Below are positions 1 through 6,309 of a stretch of 6,783 nt of DNA, piece by piece. Position 1 is the stretch's first letter. Each line of letters opens with the position of its first letter. A model generated the notes under the pieces. That model saw only the letters and a program-made list of their open reading frames with translations. It made no database searches and had not been told where the DNA came from. The translations under genes were made by a program, and so were the position numbers. Source of the DNA: Kiritimatiellia bacterium (GTDB taxonomy: Bacteria > Verrucomicrobiota > Kiritimatiellia > RFP12 > UBA1067); contig JAFVCR010000164.1 of the NCBI GenBank assembly GCA_017479035.1, forward strand, positions 1-6,783, in the 5' to 3' direction.

Positions 1-112
1 GGATAGACGCATGCGCTTGCGCAACAAGCAGAGCCGCAAAATCTTCGGAATTCCGCAAAACCGCGCGAGCCTTTCCGAGGGCTCGTCAGCGCTTTGCAAA
101 GGTGGGGATATT
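1..112. other. Gene-free left edge, no recognised feature
   Basis: I see no supportable gene here. The stretch holds short palindromes: CGCATGCG at 9-16 and CGGAATTCCG at 46-55. It also has a weak hairpin with arms CGAGCC (66-71) and GGCTCG (80-85) around an 8-nt loop. That hairpin could be a leftover terminator from a gene left of the window, but no T-tract follows it. The words CCGCAAA and CCGCAAAA recur here and in the repeat clusters, so this is probably the decayed edge of the repeat region. Confidence 0.5.
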
Positions 113-307
113 CCAGTGCACAGTGGGGTTGACATTGCTAACAAGAACTACAAACCGCAAACCCGCCGCGGGCGAGACGCCCGCGTCCCCACAGTACACA
201 GTGGGGGGTGACATTGCTACCAAGAACTACAAACCGCAAACCCTCCTCGGGCGAGACGCCCGCGTCCCCACAGTACACAGTGGGGGGGGGACATTGCCAC
301 CAAAAAA

Positions 308-336
308 CTGCACACTGCAAACTGCACACTGCAAAC
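308..336 (+). repeat. Tandem heptamer tract, copy 1
   Basis: Two perfect 14-bp units, each CTGCACA plus CTGCAAA, fill the linker of the third repeat unit. The first two units have a non-repetitive linker (AAGAACTACAAACCG) at this place, so the tract looks like a module swapped into the unit. The same heptamers recur at 404-431 and on both strands at 6428-6482. Confidence 0.85.
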
Positions 337-403
337 TACTGACCGCGGGCGAGACGCCCGCGTCCCCACAGGGGGCTGTGGGGGTTGACATTGCTACCAA
401 AAA

Positions 404-431
404 CTGCAAACTGCACACTGCAAACTGCAAA
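404..431 (+). repeat. Tandem heptamer tract, copy 2
   Basis: Four heptamers in a row read CTGCAAA, CTGCACA, CTGCAAA, CTGCAAA. They follow the TGACATTGCTACCAA start of the last, partial repeat unit, which lacks the GC hairpin. The tract ends about 30 bp before the promoter of the PTS gene. Confidence 0.85.
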
Positions 432-459
432 CTTTTGAGAGCGGAAGGTGGAATGGGGG

Positions 460-488
460 TTGATTTTGGGTTGGGAATGAGGTAGAAT
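460..488 (+). promoter_or_regulatory. Sigma-70-type promoter for the PTS IIC gene
   Basis: TTGATT (460-465) and TAGAAT (483-488) are separated by exactly 17 bp, matching the consensus at 4/6 and 5/6 positions. The start of transcription should fall around 494-497, on or just before the ATG at 497. That would give a leaderless or nearly leaderless message. The only Shine-Dalgarno-like sequence, AGGA at 489-492, is just 4 nt from the ATG and would then lie outside or at the very edge of the transcript. Confidence 0.5.
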
Positions 489-496
489 AGGACATC

Positions 497-1867
497 ATGA
501 AAGAAGTGTTTGCGTATGTAATCGGGTTGGGTGCGGCGGTGATGATGCCGGTCATCTTCACGGTTCTGGGCGTGGCGGTGGGGATAAAGTTCTCCAAGGC
601 GTTGAAGAGCGGATTGCTTGTGGGCGTGGGGTTTGTGGGGCTGGGTGTGGTGACGGCACTTTTGACGACGAATCTGGGGCCTGCGCTGAAGGATGCGACG
701 GTGCTTTACAGGCTCGATCTGCCGTTTTTCGATTTGGGGTGGCCGGCGGCGGCGGCGGTGGCGTATTCAACGGCGGTGGGGGCGTTCATAATCCCGGTGT
801 GCCTTGGCGTGAACATACTGATGCTGGCGACGGGGACGACGCGAACGGTGAACATAGATCTTTGGAACTATTGGCATTTTGCGTTTTTGGGCGCGCTCGT
901 GTTCTATGCAACGGATTCGCTTGCGTGGGCGTTTTTCGCGGCGATAATCCTATACATAATAACGCTGTGTATGGCGGATCTCACGGCGAAGGGGTTTCAG
1001 ACGTATTATAAAGACATGGAGGGGATTTCAATTCCGCAGCCGTTCTGCCAGTCGTTCACGCCGTTTGCGGTGGTGTTGAACGCCGCGCTGGACAGGATAC
1101 CGGGCATTTCGCGGCTCGACATCGATGCAGAAGGGTTGAAAAAGAAGTTCGGTTTGCTGGGCGAGCCGCTTTTCCTTGGTGTGGTGATCGGGTGCGGGAT
1201 AGGATGCTTGCGCTGCGCGAATTTGCGCGAATTGGTGGATGCGATACCGAAGACGCTTTCGCTGGGGGTGACGGTGGGGGCGGTGATGGAACTGATACCG
1301 CGCATAACGGCACTTTTCATCGAGGGATTGAAGCCGATTTCCGAGGCGACGCGCGCGCTTGTGGAGAAGAAATTTGCGGGGTTGAAGGGGCTTTCGATAG
1401 GGATGAGCCCGGCACTAGTGATAGGGCATCCGGCAACGCTTGTGGTGTCGATACTATTAATACCGGTGGCGTTGTTTCTGGCGGTGGCGTTGCCGGGGAA
1501 CAAGTTTCTGCCGTTGGCGTCGCTGGCGGGGATGTTTTATCTGTTTCCGTGCGTGCTGCCGGTGACGAAGGGCAACGTGCCGAAGACGTTTGCGATAGGG
1601 TTGATTGCGCTGGTGGCGGGGTTGTATCTGGTGACGAATCTAACGCCGGTGTTTTCCAAGGCGATAGGGGATGCGCAGCTGGAGGGGATAAAGGTGCCGG
1701 AGGGGTTCGAGGGCGGAGCGGCGTTGGATTTCGCGTCTGCATTGTGGTGCTGGCTGGTGTATCATTTTTCCGTTACGCTGAAGTGGGCGGGAGCTGCGAT
1801 ACTCTGCCTTGCAACGGCGGCACTTATGTGGTATAATCGTAGAAGAATAGGAAGTTCGATAAAATGA
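497..1867 (+). CDS. PTS transporter subunit IIC, galactitol (Gat) family
   Basis: This is the membrane channel subunit of a sugar phosphotransferase system, of 456 residues against about 451 for E. coli GatC, which it resembles along its length. Shared landmarks are the N-terminal GVGFVGLG region (43-50), VNIDLWNYWH (118-127), the KKFGLLGEPLFLGVVIG loop (216-232), which matches the FGPFGEP region of GatC, SPALVIGHPA (304-313) and VALPGN (330-335). Hydrophobic stretches near 5-30, 38-58, 85-112, 126-160, 222-238, 252-275, 306-332, 337-355, 362-382 and 425-445 fit a polytopic inner-membrane protein. Its first gene partner downstream is kduI, overlapping by ATGA. No EIIA or EIIB gene is visible, and only repeats lie upstream, so partners must be elsewhere or it works without them. 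The substrate cannot be read from sequence; the context suggests an acidic or pectin-derived sugar rather than galactitol. Codon use is G-ending and rich in ATA and GGG. Confidence 0.9.
   Translation: MKEVFAYVIGLGAAVMMPVIFTVLGVAVGIKFSKALKSGLLVGVGFVGLGVVTALLTTNLGPALKDATVLYRLDLPFFDLGWPAAAAVAYSTAVGAFIIPVCLGVNILMLATGTTRTVNIDLWNYWHFAFLGALVFYATDSLAWAFFAAIILYIITLCMADLTAKGFQTYYKDMEGISIPQPFCQSFTPFAVVLNAALDRIPGISRLDIDAEGLKKKFGLLGEPLFLGVVIGCGIGCLRCANLRELVDAIPKTLSLGVTVGAVMELIPRITALFIEGLKPISEATRALVEKKFAGLKGLSIGMSPALVIGHPATLVVSILLIPVALFLAVALPGNKFLPLASLAGMFYLFPCVLPVTKGNVPKTFAIGLIALVAGLYLVTNLTPVFSKAIGDAQLEGIKVPEGFEGGAALDFASALWCWLVYHFSVTLKWAGAAILCLATAALMWYNRRRIGSSIK
1809..1837 (+). promoter_or_regulatory. Possible internal promoter for kduI
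   Basis: Inside the last codons of the PTS gene, TTGCAA (1809-1814) and a perfect TATAAT (1832-1837) lie 17 bp apart. TG at 1829-1830 makes an extended -10. Transcription would start near 1844, leaving a leader of about 20 nt that contains the kduI ribosome-binding site AGGAAG (1849-1854, 9 nt before the ATG). The -10 also encodes Tyr-Asn of the PTS protein, so it may be coincidence. Confidence 0.4.
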
Positions 1868-2820
1868 AGACAATAAAGAGACTTGCAATTGCGGCAATCG
1901 CGGTGCAAAGCGCAATAGCTGCCGCAGGCACATCGTACACGGTGCAGACGGCGTGCCATCCGGAGGACGTGAAGCATTACGACACGGACACTTTGCGCGC
2001 GCGGTTCATGATGGAGAATGTGATGGTGCCAGACGAGGTGCGCTTCACATATTCGATGTATGACCGTTTTGTATACGGCGGCGCGATGCCGGTGAAGGAA
2101 ACTCTGCGGCTAGAGGCGTTCGACGAGTTGAAGGCGGGATACTTCCTTGAGCGCAGGGAACTGGGGGTGATCAACGTGGGCGGCGCGGGCGTGGTGATAG
2201 CCGACGGCGAAAAGTACGATTTGGATTTCAAGGATGCGTTATATCTGGGGTGCGGCGTGAAGGATGTGACGTTTGCGTCGGCAGATGCGGCAAATCCGGC
2301 GAAGTTCTATCTCAAGTCCGCGCCGGCATACAAGAAGTTCGTGAACCAGTTGATAACCACCGACGAGGCCAAGGCGAAGGCCGACCCCGCAAAGTGGACG
2401 CTTGGCAACAAGCTCTACGCAGGGAAGTTGGAAGAGTCGAACGACCGCGTGATAAACCAGTTGATGATATGGCCGGTGATGGCCAAAAAGCCCGGCGGCG
2501 GAGTGAACCAATTGCAGATGGGGCTTACGGAACTCAAGCCGGGCAGCGTGTGGAACACGATGCCGCAGCATACGCACCGGCGCAGGATGGAGACGTATTT
2601 CTATTTCAACGTTCCGGAAGGGCAAGCGATATGCCACATCATGGGCGAGCCGCAGCAGGAACGCCTCGTGTGGTTGGCAAACGAACAGGCGATAGCCTCG
2701 CCCGAGTGGAGCGTGCATGCGGCGGCGGGCACGACGAACTATATGTTCATCTGGGGCATGGCCGGCGAGAATCTCGATTATGGCGACATGGATCGCATTG
2801 CGTATCCCGAAATGAGATGA
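1864..2820 (+). CDS. kduI: 5-dehydro-4-deoxy-D-glucuronate isomerase (KduI) with apparent signal peptide
   Basis: KduI interconverts 4-deoxy-L-threo-5-hexosulose uronate (DKI) and 3-deoxy-D-glycero-2,5-hexodiulosonate (DKII), the step after polysaccharide lyases and unsaturated glucuronyl hydrolases in pectin or glycosaminoglycan breakdown. The match to E. coli KduI (278 residues) is clear: YFLERRELGVINVGGAG (93-109), GLTEL..GSVWNTMPQHTH (220-238), RRMETYFYFN (240-249), WSVHAAAGT (282-290) and FIWGMAGEN (295-303). The zinc ligands His196, His198, Glu203 and His245 of E. coli correspond to His236, His238, Glu243 and His285, all at a constant offset of 40. The protein is longer (318 residues) for two reasons: an insert of roughly 15 residues around 165-195, and an N-terminal extension. 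The extension has a basic start (MKTIKR), a hydrophobic core (7-19) and an AIAAAG cleavage region, which reads as a Sec signal peptide. The ATG is supported by AGGAAG 9 nt upstream. A GTG at 1942 would remove the extension but has no good ribosome-binding site. Confidence 0.94.
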   Translation: MKTIKRLAIAAIAVQSAIAAAGTSYTVQTACHPEDVKHYDTDTLRARFMMENVMVPDEVRFTYSMYDRFVYGGAMPVKETLRLEAFDELKAGYFLERRELGVINVGGAGVVIADGEKYDLDFKDALYLGCGVKDVTFASADAANPAKFYLKSAPAYKKFVNQLITTDEAKAKADPAKWTLGNKLYAGKLEESNDRVINQLMIWPVMAKKPGGGVNQLQMGLTELKPGSVWNTMPQHTHRRRMETYFYFNVPEGQAICHIMGEPQQERLVWLANEQAIASPEWSVHAAAGTTNYMFIWGMAGENLDYGDMDRIAYPEMR

Positions 2821-2930
2821 AATGCCCACCGGCGGCGCGTTTGGAGATGGTGCGAAGGCGCGCGAGGGCGGCATGAAGGCAAACTTGAAACCTGCCCTAT
2901 GGATCATAACTAGACAAGGAATTGCCGGAA

Positions 2931-4484
2931 ATGAAAAAAATAGCACTGCTCTTGCTCTTGCCCCTTGCCGCTTTCGGCGCGGATTTCTTCAATGCCACGT
3001 TTGGCGTGGGTGCGAACGATGGCGCAAGCAACGAAGCGACCGTTGCGGTGGGCGATTCCGCCGCCGCGTATTCCGCGTTCACGAACTCCGTCCTGCTCGG
3101 TGCGGCGGCGGGCATTCTAGGCGGCGGCTCAAACGTGGTTGCCATCGGCTACGTTTCTGCGGCGGCAACTCGCGGCGACAACCGCACCGAGATAAACGGC
3201 CAGTTTTCCATTGATGGCGCAAGCAACCGTTTCTTCCTCCGCACCGACCCCGGAATCCCCGCGACGGACGCGCCTGTATATTACGATGACGGCACGCTGT
3301 ATCTGAATGTGGATAGAATCGTCACTGTCGGCGGCGTCAAGACTAGCGGCTTTTCCGTCCCCGCCGGTTGCGATTATTACGTTTCCTCCCTCTACGGCAG
3401 CGATTCCGCCCCCGGAACTTCCTCCGCCCCCCTCGCCACGATGGACGCGGCCATCGCCAAATGCACCGAGAACGGGCAGACCGTATGCGTCCTGCCGGGG
3501 CGTTATCCCTTTCCCGAAACGTATGCTTGCACGTCCCCGACGAACCGCTACGAGGGCGCGAAATACGCATTGAACTTCATCGCCCCTGGAGGCACGGCGA
3601 ATACCATCATCGACGGCTCGCTCAACGCCACGAACATTGTTCCCTGCGTATGGGGCAGCGGCGTATATTACAACTATTCCAACGGCTACGATGCCTACGA
3701 CCCCGACCAGTTCCTCTCCTTCGACGGCTTTACGTTCATCGGTGCGAGATACGAGGGGCGGAATAAACCGCGCTGGCACGGCGCATATTCCTTCGCCCGT
3801 TTCTACAACTGCGACTTCGAGGGCGACTGTAATCTCTACGCATTCGGCAGGGCGTATTTCAATTACTGCATCCTTTCCAATTGCACGGCGAACTTGCATC
3901 TGTATTCCGTCACAAACGTTTTTACGGATGGGAATTTTGGTTCCAATGAAATCATGGAGGAAGTCTATGTTGTCGATAGCGCGTTTTCCATCGACACGCA
4001 AAACACCTTGACCGGGGATGCGGCATACCCCAATTTCGGTTGCCACGATTACCTTGAAAACTCCTTTTTCGACATCGGCGGCCTTAACGAAATCCCCGCC
4101 GGTCACGGCTCTTGCGCCTTGGCCTCCGGCGTGAAGTCCGGCGCGGCCGACACTACCTTCATCGCCTCTTGCATGGTCAAGCAGAAAACCCCGCCGAATC
4201 TGTCCAGATGCCTGGTGGGCATCGGGGATGACGGCAAATTCAAAAGCGTAGGGGCGATTCTCACCGCCCCCGTCATCGACAAGGATTTTGCCGGGGACAA
4301 TACGGTATCTTCCGCCGCCGCCGTCCGCGCCTCGCTCAAAGACCGCCGCCCGGTGATCCCCGCATGGCGTTTCTATGGCTTCGATTCGGCTTTCGACCGC
4401 GCCTGGCGCGATGAACTCTTTGCGCAGTTCGCCGAGAAATACTCTCTTGCCCCCGCACCGGGAACCACGGAGGAACAGGAATGA
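2931..4484 (+). CDS. Secreted protein with YadA-head-like repeats and DUF1565-type beta-helix
   Basis: I do not recognise a named gene. The ATG at 2931 is chosen because it starts a clear signal peptide (MKKIALLLLLPLAAFGA, cleavage near residue 16-17) and has AGGA 10 nt upstream; a TTG nine bases earlier is less likely. Residues about 36-82 hold three roughly 15-residue repeats with the cores TVAVGDSAAA, SVLLGAAAG and VVAIGYVSA, reminiscent of the YadA/Hep_Hag adhesin head. Residues 149-190 (YYVS...GSDSAPGTSSAPLATMDAAI...VLPGRY) match the start of DUF1565 and pectate-lyase-like right-handed beta-helices. The middle (215-420) alternates short beta strands with Asn, Gly and Cys turns (FYNCDF, NYCILSNCTA, ENSFFDIGG), as in such helices. 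The C-terminal 45 residues look non-helical and end in TTEEQE. I see no lyase catalytic motif, so a binding, surface or structural role is as likely as an enzyme. It lies 110 bp after kduI. Codons are mostly C-ending, unlike its upstream neighbours. Confidence 0.85.
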   Translation: MKKIALLLLLPLAAFGADFFNATFGVGANDGASNEATVAVGDSAAAYSAFTNSVLLGAAAGILGGGSNVVAIGYVSAAATRGDNRTEINGQFSIDGASNRFFLRTDPGIPATDAPVYYDDGTLYLNVDRIVTVGGVKTSGFSVPAGCDYYVSSLYGSDSAPGTSSAPLATMDAAIAKCTENGQTVCVLPGRYPFPETYACTSPTNRYEGAKYALNFIAPGGTANTIIDGSLNATNIVPCVWGSGVYYNYSNGYDAYDPDQFLSFDGFTFIGARYEGRNKPRWHGAYSFARFYNCDFEGDCNLYAFGRAYFNYCILSNCTANLHLYSVTNVFTDGNFGSNEIMEEVYVVDSAFSIDTQNTLTGDAAYPNFGCHDYLENSFFDIGGLNEIPAGHGSCALASGVKSGAADTTFIASCMVKQKTPPNLSRCLVGIGDDGKFKSVGAILTAPVIDKDFAGDNTVSSAAAVRASLKDRRPVIPAWRFYGFDSAFDRAWRDELFAQFAEKYSLAPAPGTTEEQE

Positions 4485-4549
4485 TACCCGTAATTCTGCA
4501 AGGCGACGATACCGAGGGCGGCGTTTTGTGCGGATTTAGCATTTTTTGC
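4485..4549. other. Gap between beta-helix gene and rpsT promoter
   Basis: No gene and no convincing terminator. A short GCA/TGC inverted pair around a T-run (4540-4549) is too weak to call. The stretch becomes abruptly A/T-rich towards the rpsT promoter. Confidence 0.4.
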
Positions 4550-4578
4550 TTGAATTTTGCGCAAATATAAGGTATTAT
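4550..4578 (+). promoter_or_regulatory. Promoter of rpsT
   Basis: TTGAAT (4550-4555) and TATTAT (4573-4578) lie 17 bp apart inside an A/T-rich stretch that stands out from the GC-rich surroundings. Transcription would start near 4585, leaving a leader of about 33 nt with a strong ribosome-binding site, AGGAG at 4604-4608, 9 nt before the ATG. The placement fits a strongly expressed ribosomal protein gene. Confidence 0.65.
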
Positions 4579-4617
4579 ATACGTCTAAAAGTTTGTAAAC
4601 ACTAGGAGTAGACTACA

Positions 4618-4896
4618 ATGGCGAACATCAAAGGCGGCCGCGCCGCCCGTAAACGCGACCGTCAGGCCGCCAAGGCAAACAAGCGCAACGTGGCGGTGAA
4701 GACCCGTCTGCACGTGGAGCACAAAAAACTCTTCAAGAAAGCCGATGCGGGCGACAAGGCGGCCGCCGAAAGCGACCTCGTGAAGTTCGTGAGCGACCTT
4801 GACAAGGCCGTCAAGAAGGGCATCATCTCCCGCAACACCGCAAACCGCAAGAAATCCCGCGCACAACTGCGGGTCAACAAAATCGCGGTGGCGTGA
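4618..4896 (+). CDS. rpsT: 30S ribosomal protein bS20
   Basis: Small-subunit ribosomal protein that binds 16S rRNA. It has 92 residues, against 87 in E. coli. It is very rich in Lys, Arg and Ala and predicted to be all helical, as the family is. The match is clearest in the N-terminal MANIKGG.AARKR, in DAGDKAAAESDLVKF (41-55) and in KKGIISRNTANRKKSRAQL (66-84), the counterpart of the KGLIHKNKAARHK region of the E. coli protein. It has its own promoter and a strong ribosome-binding site. pgk follows after 96 bp in the same direction. In E. coli this gene starts with UUG and is autoregulated; here the start is ATG, and nothing in the leader shows such control. Confidence 0.98.
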   Translation: MANIKGGRAARKRDRQAAKANKRNVAVKTRLHVEHKKLFKKADAGDKAAAESDLVKFVSDLDKAVKKGIISRNTANRKKSRAQLRVNKIAVA

Positions 4897-4919
4897 CAAT
4901 CAACGAACAATGCGAATTT

Positions 4920-4960
4920 CCGGCGAATCGTCCAAGCGGTTCGTTCGGAGTTTGTTTTAT
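4920..4960 (+). terminator. Possible terminator or attenuator between rpsT and pgk
   Basis: CGAATCGT (4924-4931) can pair with GCGGTTCG (4936-4943) around a CCAA loop, with two G-U wobbles. The flanking CCG (4920-4922) and CGG (4946-4948) extend the stem across a small internal loop. The T-rich run TTTGTTTTAT (4951-4960) follows. This resembles an intrinsic terminator of moderate strength. As I see no convincing separate pgk promoter, partial read-through from rpsT is possible. Confidence 0.45.
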
Positions 4961-4992
4961 CCGGTGGCGGATATAGATACCAGGAGATAAAA

Positions 4993-6285
4993 ATGGCAAA
5001 GAAGACTTTGAGGGATATTCCCCTCGCTGGCAAGCGCGTGGTGATGCGCGTGGATTTCAACGTTCCGATGGCCAAGGACGGCAGCGGCAAGATTACGGAC
5101 GACACGCGCGTCCAGGCGGCACTTCCTTCCATCAAGTACGTTCTCGAGCAGGGCGCGAGCCTCGTTTTGATGAGCCACCTCGGTAGACCCAAGGGCAAGG
5201 GATACGAGGCGGAGTTCTCGCTCAAGCCCGTGGCGGAGCATTTGGCGCAGGTTCTCGGCAAAGAGGTGAAGTTCGCGCCCGACTGCATGGCGGCGGACGA
5301 GATCGTGGCATCTCTCAAACCGGGCGAAGTGGCACTCCTCGAAAACACCCGCTTCTACAAGGCCGAAGACGGCAAGGTGAAGAAGGACGACGAGAAGAAG
5401 GGTATCCATCTCACGGACGAAGAGTTCGCAGCCAAGAAGGCCGAGCTCAAGGCCAAGAGGCAGGAACTTGCAAAGAAACTCGCGTCCTACGGCGATGTGT
5501 ACGCCAACGACGCGTTCGGCACAGCGCACCGCGCGCATGCGTCCACGGCGGTCATTGCGGATTATCTGCGCCCGGCGGTGAGCGGTTTCCTTCTTGAAAA
5601 GGAAATCAAGTTCCTCGGCGATGCGGTGGAGAATCCCGTGCGTCCGTTCGTGGCGATACTCGGCGGCGCGAAAGTTTCCGACAAGCTCAAAGTGATCAAC
5701 AATCTCCTTGAGAAGGTCGACACTCTCATCGTGGCCGGCGGCATGGCGTATACTTTCAAGAAAGCGCAAGGCGTGAAGATCGGCGCGTCGCTCTGCGAAG
5801 ACGACCAGATTGAATACGCCAAGGAAATGATCGCCAAGGCGGCGGCGAAGGGCGTGAAACTCCTCCTCCCCGTGGACCACGTAATAGCAGACAAGTTCCC
5901 TGCCGAAAAGGACGCTTCCGACATTACCATCAAGGTGTGCGAGGGTGACATTCCCGACGGCTGGATGGGGCTTGACATCGGACCGAAGTCGATCGAACTT
6001 TTCTCCGAAGCGGTGAAGGGTGCGAAGACGGTGGTGTGGAACGGACCGATGGGCTGCTTCGAGTTTGCGCCGCTTGCAAAGGGCACGTTTGGCGTGTGCG
6101 ATGCGGTGGCCACGGTCAAGGCCAACGGCGGAATTTCCATCATCGGCGGCGGCGACAGCGTGAGCGCGGTGAAGAAGTCCGGCAAGGCACTTGAAATGAC
6201 GCATATCTCCACCGGCGGCGGCGCGTCGCTCGAGTTCCTCGAGGGCAAGGTGCTTCCCGGCGTGGCGGCACTCGACGAAAAGTGA
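4993..6285 (+). CDS. pgk: Phosphoglycerate kinase
   Basis: Cytoplasmic glycolytic enzyme that transfers phosphate from 1,3-bisphosphoglycerate to ADP, making ATP and 3-phosphoglycerate. All family landmarks are present: RVDFNVP (19-25), DDTRV (36-40), SHLGRPKG (61-68), ENTRFY (117-122), NDAFGTAHRAHAST (172-185), GGAKVSDK (224-231), GGMAYTF (249-255), WNGPMGCFE (349-357), GGGDS (385-389) and STGGGASLEFLEGK (406-419). Its 430 residues exceed the usual bacterial length of about 390-400. The excess is mainly a charged, probably helical segment at about 124-157, between ENTRFYK and ELAKKLASYGDVY, in the N-terminal substrate-binding domain. The start has AGGAG at 4982-4986, 6 nt upstream. Codons are those of a highly expressed gene (ATC, GGC, AAG). 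It is followed by a strong hairpin at 6310-6335. Confidence 0.99.
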   Translation: MAKKTLRDIPLAGKRVVMRVDFNVPMAKDGSGKITDDTRVQAALPSIKYVLEQGASLVLMSHLGRPKGKGYEAEFSLKPVAEHLAQVLGKEVKFAPDCMAADEIVASLKPGEVALLENTRFYKAEDGKVKKDDEKKGIHLTDEEFAAKKAELKAKRQELAKKLASYGDVYANDAFGTAHRAHASTAVIADYLRPAVSGFLLEKEIKFLGDAVENPVRPFVAILGGAKVSDKLKVINNLLEKVDTLIVAGGMAYTFKKAQGVKIGASLCEDDQIEYAKEMIAKAAAKGVKLLLPVDHVIADKFPAEKDASDITIKVCEGDIPDGWMGLDIGPKSIELFSEAVKGAKTVVWNGPMGCFEFAPLAKGTFGVCDAVATVKANGGISIIGGGDSVSAVKKSGKALEMTHISTGGGASLEFLEGKVLPGVAALDEK

Positions 6286-6309
6286 GGCCGATGCTGCAGT
6301 TTGCAGAGG

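Larger units (their letters stand above)
113..434 (+). repeat. Left intergenic repeat array with paired hairpins
   Basis: About 3.5 degenerate direct-repeat units. Each full unit starts near TGACATTGCTACCAA, then has an A/C-rich linker, then a GC hairpin, then GTCCCCACAG. Hairpin 1 has arms CGCGGGCG and CGCCCGCG around AGA: 167-185, 248-262 (6-bp stem, one arm base changed) and 344-362. Hairpin 2 pairs CCCCAC with GTGGGG: 187-206 and 266-285, each with an 8-nt loop, and 364-383, where the stem grows to 8 bp with a GGGG loop. The AGA loops are 79 and 98 bp apart. A truncated unit precedes the first (113-127) and a partial one (385-434) ends the array. The in-between sequence is itself repeated, so this is not a CRISPR array. 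The array may fold as RNA or act as a REP-like element; its function is unknown. Confidence 0.85.

Noticed and set aside
129..134. TTGACA in the repeat units (129-134, 385-390) as -35 boxes
   Set aside because: No -10-like sequence lies 16-18 bp downstream of either copy.
113..434. CRISPR array
   Set aside because: The spacing is irregular (79 and 98 bp), the sequence between hairpins is itself repeated, units are mosaic, and no cas gene is present.
102..485. Open frame of 127 codons over the left repeats
   Set aside because: The product is a low-complexity string created by repeat translation (GRDARVPTVHSGG-type peptides). It has no domain, and neighbouring frames are equally open.
1942..2820. 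GTG at 1942 as the true kduI start, removing the signal peptide
   Set aside because: It lacks a well-placed ribosome-binding site, whereas the ATG at 1864 has AGGAAG and the common ATGA overlap. It remains the main alternative.
2885..2912. Promoter before the beta-helix gene (TTGAAA at 2885-2890)
   Set aside because: The best -10-like match, CATAAC at 2905-2910, is only 14 bp away, and no good match lies at 16-18 bp.
3129..4106. Minus-strand open frame of 325 codons opposite the beta-helix gene
   Set aside because: The + strand frame has a signal peptide, a ribosome-binding site and a recognisable domain start; the antisense product has none of these.
4957..6204. Long minus-strand open frame antisense to pgk (415 codons)
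   Set aside because: It lies opposite a complete pgk and arises from that gene's GC-rich codon pattern; the product resembles no family.
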